Part shown: positions 10,417 to 22,733 of the stretch, piece by piece | Layout of the letters: the number at the start of each line of letters is the position of its first letter | Position numbering within the stretch: the stretch's first letter is position 1 | Position numbers and translations under genes: made by a program | Assembly (NCBI GenBank): GCA_029747585.1 | Contig: JAPEVF010000169.1 | Location: 1-64,000, forward strand | Direction: 5' to 3' | DNA from: Pleurotus djamor | Lineage: Eukaryota > Basidiomycota > Agaricomycetes > Agaricales > Pleurotaceae | DNA: 64,000 nucleotides | The notes under the pieces: generated by a model | What the model was told of the DNA's origin: nothing | The model's input: only the letters and a program-made list of their open reading frames with translations | The model's database searches: none

Positions 10417-13400
10417 TTACCGTAAATGAATGACTTCGGTGTTCATATCCTTGAAGCTCTTGTGATGAGCAAACCCAAGTTGGTTGGTGGTGAAAAAGCC
10501 AACCCTTTCAAAGACGTCGGGTTGATCATTTTCCCCTGCTATCACTCGTCTGAGGACAAGGCCCTGCACCTCTGTTCGCCAGATCTTTAGGATTCTCTCA
10601 TTCTCTCTTTTGAGCACGACACACGACATGCAAAACAGGTCGGAGACTCCGTCGGCGAGATGTTTTTCAAAGGACGCAAGGTCAGGACGGAAACGGGCAG
10701 ACCCGCCGAAAAGGCGGCCAGTAGTGATGAACAACTCATCGCCTACCCGTTGGACCTTGCGAACCTTTGAAAATGGGCCTTGCAGTTCCAAGGTCAACTC
10801 GGGGGAACTAGCACTCTCGGTTGGTTGGCTTCGATGTACGACGGCACTGGCGAGTTTTATGATAGTCGCCTGCCGGTTTGAATTATCTGGGAGTAGATCG
10901 AGAGTGACTGGCGCGTCGACTGAAGCCCAAGACCAAGTTGGAAGTCTAGGTACGTATTCGGATTCGGAGTTATTGGTGCCATCGTTCTCCGAGTCAGTCG
11001 CTATAGGTGCTTTCGGGCGTCCAGCTTGGGGAATACACAGTCGTTCCCCCGGCCCTTGTGAAACGAACCAAAGCAAGTTAACGACAAGATGCTCTCCAGT
11101 CAGCAACCCGAAAGCAAAAGGTGTTCGGGATGCCCTCTCCACTCGTTGCATGATACCACTGATAGCCACCAAACGGTCGGAAGCAAACGTAAGGCGCGTC
11201 CTCGTATAGCCTTCGACGATCTCATACCAAAGATGGGATGTACTGAGCTTGCCAGCGTCCAGGTCGTCGGAAGAGCCGATATTTTCAATCCTATCCAGTG
11301 GGTTGCGAAATCTAGAATAGTAGCTATCCTTACTCCATGGCAGGTGACTGTGTCGCCGATTTTCTTTCCAGAATCCTCGATTGCCTTGCCAAACACCACG
11401 ACCGGGCTGATCGACATCAACTACCAAGTCAGGCACTGGGATCCGCCTTCGAATGAGCTCCGTACGTGACCACGGGGGAATATCGTCTGGTTCTACTGGG
11501 TCGACTTGGGCTGGAGGAGGGATGAAGTTACCATAGAACTCTTCGGGATATTCTTTGTAGATAAATCCAGTGGGATTCATCTCAGAGGCTGCCCGTTGGC
11601 AGCATTCCCAGTACAAGAGCTCAGAACCAAAGTGAAGGATACGATGCGATAGCAGCCGCTCCTGCGTTACCCACCCCCTTTTATTGAGGGGCGAAGCATC
11701 GACGCATTGACGAAAATTGGCGAGGTCATCGAGCCGGATGTAGAGCGCGTCGGGATCGAGTGCGTCGAGGGATGATGCGCCGACTTGGCAAGGTCGGAAG
11801 CTAAGTGGATTCCGTTTATGGAAAAAGCCGCCTTCGTCGCTTTCTGAGCTCGTGGACGCAAGGGTACATATAGCACCCGCGTACACGTCTCCCATCTTGG
11901 CAGCCTCCTCCNTCCAATCTTCGATAGAGTCNTGCTTGATGCAAAGGGAGTCGATCCAAACGTACGAGTACCCGAGATCTCTTGTGACCTGNAGGGCATG
12001 CCTCACATTNTTGGACATCGCATCCAANTCGAAGCGTTCAAGACACGTCTCGTAATTGGCTTGCTTCAGTTGGAAGGATGGNGTGTTTCCCCANCGATGA
12101 CTGAGCGCTAGATATTGTATGGTGTGATCCGATGGATCGACCTCCACTAGCTTGGCNANGAGACCACCTGCCNTNTCGTCAGCAGGGCTGAGAACCTGGA
12201 CGACCCGGGTAGGCAGCTTTCTCGGCGAGCATCCGGGGCTGCCGCATCGTTTATGGTGGGACTGGCAAGACTCTAACCAAGATTTTGCTTGAGCAATAGA
12301 TCCATGGGATCCAGTATCATGAAATCCGAGTGATTGGGACTCTGTGAATCGACTCGCATCAACGAAACGCGAAGTGTTCATCGAGATAACGACTTACGTG
12401 GAGGGAACAGATCGCCAGCGTAAGCAATGAGACGAGGTCCAACAGGGTTCTGCCCATAGAAAAGCTTGATAAATTTGAACCTCGAAAGTGGCCGTTCTTC
12501 CCAAATCTTGACCCTCCAAGGTATCTCTGAAGTCTGCGAATCCTTCGGGACGTCGACAGAATGCCATAAGAGATGGCATAGATGACAAGCAGAGCTAGAA
12601 GCGAGCTGCACACGCTCGNCGGAGATCGTATGCCACTCCCTCAACTTGACCAAGGGAAACCAAGAGCCCATCAACAACCTTGAGCTTGCCGTGAGCNGCT
12701 GGCATTGAGGGCACAGGACTTCAGCTGCATCGGGGCGCTGAGATACCGGGTACCACTTTGTAAAGGTAAATTTGAAGCTGCCGCTAATGAAGTTGAAGGG
12801 GAAGAGGTATGTTTCGGGATATATGTAGAACCACGGGAACATAGCCTGTGCGAAAATCAAGAGGGCGACGGCAATTGAGAATAAGAGATACCGAATATAT
12901 GATTCTCCTGGGTGGATGAGGATTTCTAGTGATATCGCCATTGACGCGCATATNATCGACCACAGGAGGGGTAGATCGTCGCGGAGGAGGAAGTTGAGAG
13001 TAAGGAGGATGTTGTACCAGGTCAACCCATAGATGATGTCCCAACGANATTGTATTTCCTTGAGGAAAATTACGGAAACGGGAATCCAGGCGATGAGGAA
13101 TTTGCGATGCAGTATACCGATGCAAGCAAGTGCGATGGGTATAACAAAGCAGACAATGAGCCAAAAGGATGCCGCCCAAGGAAACTGCTGGAACTGGTGG
13201 AGGTTAGTGAGGATTAACGAATAGAGAAGGAGATTAGCGGTGCAGAAAGGAAGTAGAAGTGAAGGGAAAAGCAACGCGAAAAGTATCCAAAAGACTATCG
13301 GGGAGAGCTCAGGGCTTCCNTCGAGATGGTCGGTGAAATAAGACNCGGTCAAGGCGACGAAGGAGATGATGAAGCGAAAGGGACCGATTGGTANGAAAAG

Positions 13401-13487
13401 AAATGGAGAGAGGAACACGGCCAGAGCAGCCACGACATAGANCAATATTTCATTCATAACGTCGTGGTCGTGATGGTCGTGGTTCAA
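10417..13487 (-). CDS. HET-domain protein with N-terminal multi-pass membrane region
   Basis: Two exons (13487-12398 and 12341-10417) joined across a 56-nt GT-AG intron give about 1,004 residues. The HET (heterokaryon incompatibility) domain is clear: YLALSHxWGN, YVWIDSLCIK, DVYAGAICTLAS and LNKRGWVTQERLLSHR. Before it lies the Cys module common in fungal HET proteins (CPQCQ, then SSACHLCHLL, then a WEERPLSRFKFIKL-like block). The first 260 or so residues form roughly six to eight hydrophobic segments, for example FWILFALLFPSLLLPF and YIRYLLFSIAVALLIFAQ, after a short His-rich MNHDHHDHD start. HET proteins typically trigger programmed cell death on non-self recognition; membrane anchoring would place this one at a membrane. 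Several Ns lie in frame. The two exons could be mistaken for two genes, but the Cys module runs across the junction. Confidence 0.85.
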
Positions 13488-13731
13488 GATCGAATACAGG
13501 CGCCTCTTGTCANTCAGGGAAGTAAAGGACTTGTTCGGTCCGTGTNTGTCGGTCGATCACTATGTGACATTGACATTCTTCATAAAATCCTATGGACACA
13601 AGCACCATAAACATACATCACATACATAGAATATAATCACATATGTGCAGGGGTATCGTGCGTTGGTGTGCCTACCGCGAGGCTGTTTTATCATAATGCG
13701 TTTAATCGCCAGGCTATGCGAGACGGCCACG

Positions 13732-14789
13732 TTACATTGCGGCTTTCTGTGGGGCACGCGTCAATAAAAGGGCAGAAGCGTATAAAATGAAAGACTTACT
13801 TGATGACGCGAGGCTACAGCCTCTCTGGACATGAGGTCATTCAAACAACGCGCGATAACACCAACGCTCTCTTCCACTGCTGACTTGTCCTCTTCTGCGA
13901 CACGTTCAAGCACCTTGCGGAAACGGTCAGGATGCCAACGCAGCTGAGCGTTCCGGAGACGTTCTTTGCGTGACAAGGTCCGTGAATGCACGGGTGAGTA
14001 CAGGAAGAGGACAATGGCCGCGGAAGTGAGAGTCGTCCCAGACGACGGGGCCATTGGCCACGGTATCGAGGAATATGTGAGGGGTTCCGAGGACGATGAA
14101 ATGGCTTTCCATCGGTCCTCGTAGGAAGTCCAGGCATCAAGCATGGCCTTGTCTGCTTTCGCTCTCTCCTTGAGCTCGCGTTCCTGCTGGGTCGCTGCGT
14201 ATTTGAGACGTTCTTCCTCCATTCGACGCTTCTCAGCCTCCCTCTGACGCTGTTGCCTCTGCCTCGCCATCTCGATCCGCCGAAGCTCCTCCTGGACAAG
14301 CTTTGCTTTAGCTCGTTCCATCTCTACTGCGCGTCGTCTGGCCTGTTCTTGCTCTTTCATCCACCGATCTGCTTCTAGCTCGTAGGCATAGAACATTTCT
14401 GCCCATCGCTCGCCCTCTAGGCCCCAAGGTTGTGCCTGAGCCTTCTGTCGAGTCCACTTGGTTTCCGAGGTCGACGGAAAGGTGTCCCTCTCCCGTGTGT
14501 CTGCGGGGGGAAGCTCCTCGACGAATATCTGGTTCTCCAGAATCCATTTGTTCGTTGTCTTGGTTTGCTTCTCGTGTTTAACGAACTCCTGCTCCGAGAC
14601 CCACGTAAAGTTCTGAGCCATGTGCTGCCATGGGCCAGAGGAAGCGAGATCTTCGTTTGTGCGGTATATGTGCGTCTCTGTGCGTCGGGGCTGCGAGTAC
14701 TGGTGTGCGTGGTGCCGGTGGGTAGCGTCGGTCTTGGATCGATGGAGGTTGGCGCGAGTGCGAGGGTGTACTTGCTGCATCGCGAACAC
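13732..14789 (-). CDS. NFKBIL1-like coiled-coil protein with degenerate J-like C-terminus
   Basis: About 340 residues. The C-terminal block RKERLRNAQLRWHPDRF, then VAEEDKSAVEESVGVIARCLNDL, matches the fungal family related to NF-kappa-B inhibitor-like protein 1, whose end resembles a J domain (LRWHPDRF in place of HPD-containing helix II). The middle is a charged coiled coil rich in Glu, Arg and Gln (about residues 145-225). A last intron (GTAAGTC...CCCACAG) leads to a tiny exon coding KAAM and a TAA at 13732. The start is the first of two close ATGs. Function in fungi is unknown. The neighbouring HET gene lies on the same strand 244 bp downstream, and CK2 alpha lies upstream on the same strand. 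Confidence 0.75.
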
Positions 14790-15261
14790 AAGTTCGAGTG
14801 TGTGGGAGGATGCAGATGCACGGTATATACGAGGTGTGACGATGGCTGCGGGCGAGAGCGCGACTTATATAGTTACAGCCTTCTTCCGATAGAAATGATA
14901 GGATGTGAAAAAAAAGAGGTGGACCGCGCCGGAGAGATTTGAGGCAGCTGCGACGATTGTGTCCATGCCCCCGAGTCGAAGGCCACGTTGCGAGGGTCGT
15001 GAGTCTGAACAAACATCGTGCATGCCTGAAGTCGATCAGCTCGCCGCCACCATCCAATCAAATCGTCTTCCGGGAGATTGCTGGCACTGGCAACGTTGTG
15101 TAAACTAGGTAAGAGCTACATGNCATCNAAGCTTGAGGTAGTTTTATCNAATACAATGAAATCGGTCATAAGTAAAAAGAACAGGACCCAGGCATAAACA
15201 GATCTACAAGTTCATCAAGGAATCTACCAATAAAATAATGGCCAAGCATGGAAGATGGGGT
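14790..15261. other. Intergenic between two minus-strand genes
   Basis: Holds the 5' flank of the NFKBIL1-like gene and the 3' flank of CK2 alpha. The open stretches here overlap antisense to each other and resemble no protein. Ns at 15123, 15128 and 15149. Nothing else seen. Confidence 0.5.
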
Positions 15262-16682
15262 TCAACAACCCACAGTCAGGTCGAGCAAAATCCGGAATCG
15301 CTCACAGCTTCCTTCTTCGCAGAAGTAGNCTTCTAGACGAACCGAGTCTGTGTAAGGGATGTCAATGCCGATTGGGAAGGGGTGAGACAAGTCGCTCACT
15401 AAAGTAAATGTGCGACTGAGCCTCGGCAGCCGTCAATCTTTCGCAATGATCATAGCGAAGCAATTTATCAAGAAGGTCAATGGCCTCAGGCGAAGCCAAG
15501 GTTTGTGTGTCCGACGTAATGAACCGAGTCCAGGAGAGCTTCGGGTAACTGATGGTTCAAAGTCAGACACGGTTATACAAGGGTCAACGGCGGACATACT
15601 CTTGGAGCAACGATTCGTGGTCGGTTTCAAGGTGTATAGAATAACGTTGCAGGTACTGATCAAACTTCGCTGTCCCGAGTACTTTCATGATCTTTAGTAG
15701 TTGATCGTCGTTATCCGAACCACGAAAGAAGTGTTCTTTTCGAAAAATCTACTATCTGTGAGTCATTTACCGAAGAACTGGAAGGGGGGATCGTACCATG
15801 GAAGCGAACATGCAGCCAACACTCCAGAGATCCAGACTATAGTCATACAGCTTGTACCCAACGAGCAGTTCAGGTGCTTTGTAGTACCGGGAGCCAACAC
15901 GAATGTGATATTCGGTTTCTGGATGATAGAACTCGGCGAGGCCCCAATCAATGAGTTTAAGCTATCGGGAGAAGATGTTATATTATTACTGAGAAAGAAG
16001 TGGCCGAGGATCGACGAACCTCGCGACGCTGGTGGTCTATCATCACATTGCCTGGTTTCACATCTCGATGCATAACTCCATGAGAGTGGGTAAAGTCCAA
16101 TGCCTATCATGGATTAGATGCGCAATGGGTACGCTGAAGGGGGGACGTACTTTGAGCAGTTGGAACGTGTAGTGTTTGATATCGCCCTCTGTCAGCCGGG
16201 GGAACAGCTGCTTCCACTCGTTGCTATCAACGTACTCCATGACGAGACTGTGGTATCGCTTCGAGGGGTCGCGGACAACATCCAAGAGTCCAATGACATT
16301 CGGACCTCCGGTAAGGTTGCGCAGAATCTTAATTTCGCGTTTGACTTTCCTAGCAGCCACAGGCTTGAGAACCTTGATTACGCAGGGTTCCCCGTTTTCC
16401 ACGTCGAGACAGCCAAACACCTAAGGTCCTAGGGCATGAGCGTCGACGTCCTTCTGAAGTTGGTGAAAATTACATACATCGGAGTATTTACCTCCACCGA
16501 CACGGCGGAGGACTTCATATCGTTCTGGATGACTCCATTCGATGTGAAAGTTTTCTAGCCGCGTATTTAATGAAGGCAATAGATAGGGCACTGGGTTCAA
16601 TGGATCCTGATGAGCGGTGCTTACCATAATCATACCAAGTGGATCCAAACCTCTCGTTTACATCACGATAAACCCGAGCCAT
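15262..16682 (-). CDS. CKA1: Casein kinase II catalytic subunit alpha
   Basis: Ser/Thr kinase, catalytic subunit of CK2, nuclear and cytosolic. Start [19 protein letters not shown] at 16682, joined to [20 protein letters not shown] across an intron. Then [20 protein letters not shown] with the ATP-binding Lys, the CK2 basic stretch [24 protein letters not shown], the CK2-specific [12 protein letters not shown] (DWG instead of DFG), [13 protein letters not shown], and [16 protein letters not shown]. The Gly loop reads GGGKYS where most CK2 have GRGKYS. At least six small introns were traced; the end YFNSVRLE fits after a last intron near 15348-15398, giving a TGA at 15262. An N lies in the last exon. 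Divergent from MCM2 with 268 bp between starts. Confidence 0.92.
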
Positions 16683-16928
16683 TAGCAGCGTAAGTAGAGT
16701 AATTGAGTATTCTGGATCTGATTGCCACCCTAGAGCTTGTTTCGTGTGTTGAGGGCTGAGAGGGCTAACGGCCAGGTTGCATGAATGTAACTTAAGAGGA
16801 AGAGAGCAAACTTGCTTTTGGCGCCCGTGCTGCATGGCTTGCTGGCTCCGAAGTCAACTTGCACAAATAACGACGCGCTTTCAGACTCCGCTCCTGGACG
16901 CTAATGAGGCAATCAAAGTCGCGTCTTG

Positions 16929-16934
16929 ACGCGT
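16929..16934. promoter_or_regulatory. Possible MluI cell-cycle box (ACGCGT) upstream of MCM2
   Basis: The palindrome ACGCGT, the MCB element bound by MBF in yeasts and controlling G1/S genes including MCM genes, lies 17 bp before the MCM2 start codon in the 268 bp CK2/MCM2 divergent interval. A near match (GACGCGC) lies about 60 bp further up. Its closeness to the ATG is unusual, so it could be chance. Confidence 0.35.
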
Positions 16935-16950
16935 CCCTTTCCCATCAACC

Positions 16951-19900
16951 ATGTCGGTCAGTGCAGCTCCTCTCCAGCCCTCAATGTGCGCTCTAGCTGA
17001 CATTCACCACAGACTCCACGAAGAACTAAGCGCCAACGCTCTGTCACACCACCACCAGGGCCAACCCCAGCTCGACGCCTTTCCCAGTCATCGTCACTAC
17101 CGCCATCTTCTCCTCCAGCACCCTTCTCAGACACAGACGACAGTCTTGACGAAAGAGATGGAATCTTGGATGCTGAAGGCGAAGATGACGAAGATGGAGA
17201 GGATCTTTTTGCCCAGACACTCGAGGAGTATGATCATCTTGAAATTTCCCATCAACTTTTCTGATGTGTTCGCAGCGACTATACCGCAAATGAGCTTCTT
17301 GACACCTACTCTGACACGGGCTTGAACGATGACGAAGATCAGGCAGAACTTACCGCTGCTGGACGTCGCGCTGCTGAACAAAAGATGGCTCGACGAGATA
17401 GGATAGAACGCCAGGGTCAACGCGGTGCTCGTGCTCTGCGCAGAAGTCGTGCGCCAGCATTCCTTGGGAGTGATGGCTTGGACGATGATGACGAACTTGA
17501 CGACGAACTCGGTATCTCGCGTATGAAGCGCAGAACGAGGAGGCAGTATGATGAGCGACGAGATATGGACGATATGGATGGTGTGGAAGATGTGAGCTCT
17601 TTGTTTCTAAATTTCAGTTTCTTAGGCTAAAAGGCTTGCAGGAACTACCTCTCGAACAACTCAGTGACATCAAAGCCAAATCTATCGTGGAGTGGATTGC
17701 CAATGAACGCGTTCGTAGATCGATAATCAAGCACTTCCGGCAGTTCTTGATGACCTACGTCGACGAACATGGTTCCTCCGTCTATGGGCAAAGGATACGT
17801 AACCTTGGTGAAAGTGAGCACAACCTAATATGACTGTCGTCTTGTTGATCTCTGATCCCCTCACTCTCAGCAAACTCTGAAAGTCTCGAAGTCTCATACC
17901 TTCACCTCGCGCTCTCAAAACCAATTCTTGCCTACTTCCTCACCAACGCCCCGACGGCTATCTTGGTCATCTTTGATCAAGTTGCATTAGACGCTATTCT
18001 CGTATACTATCCTGCTTACGAGCGCATCCACTCCGAAGTCCACGTCCGTATCGCAGATCTCCCCCTCAGTCTCTCCCTTCGCGATCTTCGCCGGGCCAAC
18101 CTCAACAACCTCGTTCGCATTTCCGGCGTCGTGACTCGCCGAAGTGGTGTATTCCCCCAGTTGAAATACGTCAAATTCGACTGCAAGAAGTGCGGAGCGG
18201 TGCTGGGTCCATTCTACCAAGATGCGACGCGCGAGGTCAAAGTTAGCTACTGCGCCAATTGTGAATCCAAGGGTCCCTTCCCGGTCAATTCGGAACAGGT
18301 GTGTATTCACTTACGTTTGCAGGCTAGACCACTCAGCGAATCTATGAATAGACGGTGTACAGAAACTATCAAAAGATGACTTTGCAAGAATCACCAGGTT
18401 CAGTACCTGCAGGTCGTCTTCCTCGTCATCGAGAAGTCATTTTGCTCTGGGATCTCATCGACAGTGCTAAACCAGGCGAGGAAGTCGTAAGTATCATCGC
18501 CATGACTTTCTTCACATTTCTCATACCTACGCCATGGCTTCTAGGAAGTCACTGGGATCTATCGAAACAACTTCGACGCGTCGCTCAACTCGAAGAATGG
18601 GTTCCCTGTTTTCTCGACCGTGATCGAGGCCAACCACATCAACAAGAAAGAAGACCTGTTCGCCGCTTTCCGCCTCACCGAAGAAGACGAACGAGAAATT
18701 CGCCTTCTAGCTCGTGATGAACGGATTCGGAAACGTATTATCAAGTCGATGGCTCCCTCTATCTACGGCCATGAGGACATTAAGACTGCCGTTGCACTCT
18801 CGCTCTTTGGAGGTGTTCCTAAGAACGTCAACCATAAGCATCCAATCAGAGGAGATATCAATGTCCTTCTCCTTGGTGATCCCGGAACGGCTAAATCCCA
18901 AGTTCTGAAGTACGTAGAGAAGACGGCTCATCGTTCGGTGTTCGCGACTGGTCAGGGAGCCTCCGCCGTCGGTCTTACGGCTAGCGTTCGCAAGGATCCT
19001 GTTACGCGTGAATGGACGTTGGAGGGCGGGGCGTTGGTTCTCGCCGACAAAGGCACCTGTCTGATTGACGAATTCGACAAAATGAACGACGCGGACAGGA
19101 CGTCGATTCACGAAGCTATGGAACAACAATCTATCTCCATCTCCAAGGCGGGCATCGTCACCACTCTGCAGGCGCGTTGTGCCATCATCGCCGCGGCCAA
19201 TCCAATTCGTGGGAGATACAACCCGACAATACCGTTCCAGGCGAATGTGGAGCTCACTGAGCCCATTCTTTCTCGATTTGATGTTCTGTGTGTGGTGAAA
19301 GATGGTGTAGACCCTGTCGCGGATGAGTTGTTGGCGCGGTTTGTCGTCGGCAGTCACGTCAGAAGCCATCCCGGCTTTGACAAGCAGAAGGAGGAAATGG
19401 GAGTTGGTACTACTATGGACGCGGATGTAAGTCGCCAGCTCTACACACTTCAGTTCCCACTGACATCTTGACTTTTGGTAGCTCATCCCACAAGACCTTC
19501 TGAAGAAATACATCATGTACGCCCGAGAGAAAATCAAGCCCAAGCTTTACGACGTTGATCAAGAAAAGATGTCCAAACTTTTCGCGGATTTACGTCGTGA
19601 ATCGCTTGCAACTGGGTCCTATCCGATCACTGTGCGTCATTTGGAGAGTATGATTCGGATGTCAGAGGCGAGCGCGAAGATGGCATTGAGAGAGTATGTT
19701 CGAGCGGACGATATTGATCTAGCCATCGAAGTTGCTGTTGGCAGCTTTGTTAGTGCGCAGAAGATGAGCATCAAGAAGACCTTGCAAAGAGTAAGCATCC
19801 TTGATTTCCTTCCGGGTTGCCCTTGAGACTGAAGGTGTAAACAGGGTTTCCGAAAATACCTGACGCAATCCAAAGACCACGAAGAATTGCTGGCGTTCAT

Positions 19901-20170
19901 ATTGGGTCAACTCATCAAAGAGCGAGCACGCTTCGCCCAGCTTCAACACCACTCGCAACCCGAGCTGGTCACAGTCAAAGTCTCTGAACTAGAAGAACGA
20001 GTAAGTCGCTCTGTCTTCCTGCATCTGAAAATTCACTAAGAACCTGTGCCATAAAGGCAAAGGAGCATGACATATTCGACTGTGCTCCGTTCTTGCGGTC
20101 AAAACTATTCCTTACCAACGGATATAAACTCAATGACGGTGTCATAGAGAAGAGGTTTAGGAATGATTGA
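16951..20170 (+). CDS. MCM2: DNA replication licensing factor MCM2
   Basis: Subunit of the MCM2-7 replicative helicase, loaded at origins in G1. The first exon codes only MS; after a 5' intron comes TPRRTKRQR and an acidic tail typical of Mcm2 ([14 protein letters not shown], then [18 protein letters not shown]). The zinc module is [11 protein letters not shown] ... YCANCESKG. The AAA+ core has Walker [10 protein letters not shown], Walker [11 protein letters not shown], and arginine finger LSRFD. The end is [14 protein letters not shown] and TGA at 20168. About ten introns were followed; all joins keep frame, and the length of roughly 900 residues is normal. A possible MCB box sits just upstream. 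Very secure. Confidence 0.96.
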
Positions 20171-20370
20171 TCTCCCCTCGTGTATTTTGTACTTATTCCT
20201 TTGGTTGCTGTTGACTTGCTTTGTTCTGTATCACGGCTTGGGTATGTATCGTGTTCTGTTGAGCCAAAGTGTGAGATTATGATATATATAACTTGTAAAT
20301 AAACACTAAGAATGGCTGAGGAGGGATGTATGGCATTGAGCGCGTCTAGTAATACTTTTCGGTGGGGGAG

Positions 20371-21316
20371 CTACTGGGAGGAGGATGGTGTGGAGGGAGT
20401 TGAAGTGACTGGCTCCTCGGGATGCGAAGTGACGTGTTCTACCGGTTTCTCATATTTGTCAGACTGGGGAGGAGGTCGAACCTCATCTGCAGCAGCAGAC
20501 TCGGCAATAGCAACGGCCTCGGGCTCTTCATCGTCATCCATAATTTCTATGATGCGTCAGCAAAGGTACGTGGACCACAAAACATTACAAACACACCTTC
20601 CGCGTAAATCTCTGGATGCTCCCTGAAGCAGTTCTGCATAGCCTTGAACTTGTCTACACAGTTGATCCCCTTTGGTTCGTCCTCCGAGAAAACGAAGCAT
20701 GAGAAAGCCTCTCGGAATTGCATCCCACAAGGACCATGGGCCATTCCACCCAAGCAAGGGCAGTCCCAGTTGATCTCCCCAGTTACTGGGTCGTATGCAC
20801 CACCTCCGCTCGCAGGTTGCTCAGAAGAGCCCTCTCCGTCACCTGCAGCAGCAGTGGTTTCAGCCGAGGTGGATGGTTCCTCCTGAGACTCAGCTGAGTC
20901 CTTCAGCGAAGGTTCGGACGCGCTTTCGGGTTCGTCTGGGACGAATTCAGATTCCTGAGATGGAGGTGCTACCGTGGCTGCTTCGACCGGTCGCGGTTGC
21001 GGGGGAGGCTGGTGCGGGGGAGTAAACGTTGGGTACCTGAAGTCTGAAGTGGGTTGAGGAACTGTCCGAATCGAAATCGTCAAAGTCTGCGGTGAAATGG
21101 GTCAAATATCAGTTGCTCACCATTCTTCGAGCTACTAGGCCCATCCAAGAAGATTTTATTGCTATCCGAGCTGAGATGAAGCGCGAGGTAAGTCGCCGCG
21201 ACTGTAGAAGCCCCAAGAGCAAATCCTAGCCGGGGGAAAGTAGACGACTGCGCCGAACGCGTAGAAGAAGTGTGAATGCATCTTCGCAGCGAAGAACTTG
21301 CAAAGCGACGGAACAT
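20371..21316 (-). CDS. MIA40: Mitochondrial intermembrane space import and assembly protein 40
   Basis: Oxidoreductase that traps and oxidises small Cys proteins entering the mitochondrial intermembrane space, with Erv1 as partner. The redox CPC motif ([10 protein letters not shown]) is followed by twin CX9C motifs: [11 protein letters not shown] and [11 protein letters not shown]. The N-terminus [13 protein letters not shown] is a presequence followed by one membrane segment (about residues 28-48), as in fungal Mia40. Exon 1 joins [10 protein letters not shown] across a roughly 77-nt intron using a CTCAAC branch, and IYAEG-side sequence joins an acidic tail ending PSSSQ and TAG at 20371. The stretch between membrane anchor and CPC is Pro/Glu/Ser-rich. 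Divergent from SND1. Confidence 0.93.
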
Positions 21317-21553
21317 TCTGAACGGAGGGAGATGGGGGATTGAGGAGAAATTTCGCCGAGCGCTCTTCCGCTCACCGTGAGTCTGACCAAGCACGGAAAT
21401 TCTCCTAAAACTCCCTCCTATTCGACCACGGGCGCTACTCAGGCGCTAAGCCGATGAATTCGAGACGTGGTCTTGTGCAGGCTCAAATACCGACCCAAAA
21501 TACACATCTTTTATCATCGCCCGTCCCCATCCGTCGAACCTACGCTCAACAAA

Positions 21554-22733
21554 ATGGCCATGAAAGCTGTGAGTCAACCCTGTCTTCCCTTGCACTTGGT
21601 CCTTAACCTCCATCTTTTAGATCGTAAAATGTATTCTTTTCCACCTTCCCAAGCCTATGCTTGCCTTGCTCATGTCGGATGTATAGCCGTCATCTCTGGC
21701 GATTCCCTTCTCTTGCGAGGTCGTCCTGGGGCACAAGGGCAACCTCCAAAGGAACGGTATGTCACGTCAAATTCCATCCAAGGACCATTCTCATAACCAT
21801 CTAGCGTACTTCATTTAGCAGATGTTTCCGCTCCGCGCATGGGATCATCTACAAGAGAAGACGAGGTCCGTTTCTTCATGTTTAATTTTTCTCTGTCTCT
21901 CATAGGGCTCCTTAGCCATGGGCTTTTGAAGCCCGCGAATTCATGAGAGTGCACGCTGTCGGCAAAGAAGTCACATTCACCTCAATACACTCCCTTCCGT
22001 CAAATGATGATGTCCCTCGAGATCTTGGCTCTGCAGAAATAGGCGGCGTCGATCTATCTACCGAGCTGCTGAAAAATGGTTGGGCTAAGATCAAAGAATC
22101 GAAGAGGGACCCTACCGAAGATGATTTGAAGAAGAAGGATATTGAGAATGAGGCCAAAGCTGCAGGCAAAGGGATTTGGAACCCTCACGGACCTAAGGTA
22201 TGTAATCTGGCTTGTCGTTCAAACATCGCGTTCTACATGACTCGTAATTATCTCAGGCTCGCGCTGTCCACCACACTATGCCAGAAGACTCTCAGGCATT
22301 CCTTACCGAATGGAAAGACAAACCCATAGAAGGCACGCTCCCATATTCCTAGCCAAATCGAGTATGCTCACGAAGGATTATAGGAATTGTTGAACATGTC
22401 CGCGATGGTACCAACATGCGTGTCCGGCTTCTCATGCCGGACGGCGAACACCAAATCATCAATATTGCTTTGGCCGGCGTACGGAGTCCTCGAACCTCGA
22501 CTAAGCAAGGCGAGCCATCAGAGCAATGGGCAGAAGAAGTGGGTTCTAATCACACCTCTCGAACATTTCTAGCGATGACGACCATTTAGGCGAAATTCTT
22601 CGTTGAATCACGCCTTCTCCAACGCGCTGTCCGAGTTCAAATCCTTGGGCTACCGAATCCTACCGCTGCTACTATTGGGTCAACAACGACAGGTCCCACT
22701 CCAGCAAGCTCTTTCATTGGACNATCGNCNNAA
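21554..22733 (+). pseudogene. SND1: SND1 / Tudor-SN (p100), 5' part only, truncated
   Basis: Staphylococcal-nuclease-repeat protein of RNA silencing and mRNA control; normally about 900 residues with four SN repeats, a Tudor domain and a fifth SN. Here exons code MAMKAIVK, SVISGDSLLLRGRPGAQGQ, VLHLADVSAPRM, then WAFEAREFMRVHAVGKEVTF, GKGIWNPHGPK and, from SN2, GIVEHVRDGTNMRVRLL and RLLQRAVRVQILGLPN. After roughly 230 residues (SSFIG) homology ends in a cluster of Ns at 22723-22747 and is followed by an unrelated opposite-strand gene. Introns so far are normal and in frame, so the gene looks intact up to the break. Whether the rest is lost or the assembly is mis-joined cannot be told here. Confidence 0.85.

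Noticed and set aside
12342..12397. Treating the membrane part and the HET part as two genes
   Set aside because: The intron is canonical, and the Cys module typical of HET proteins lies on the membrane-side exon.
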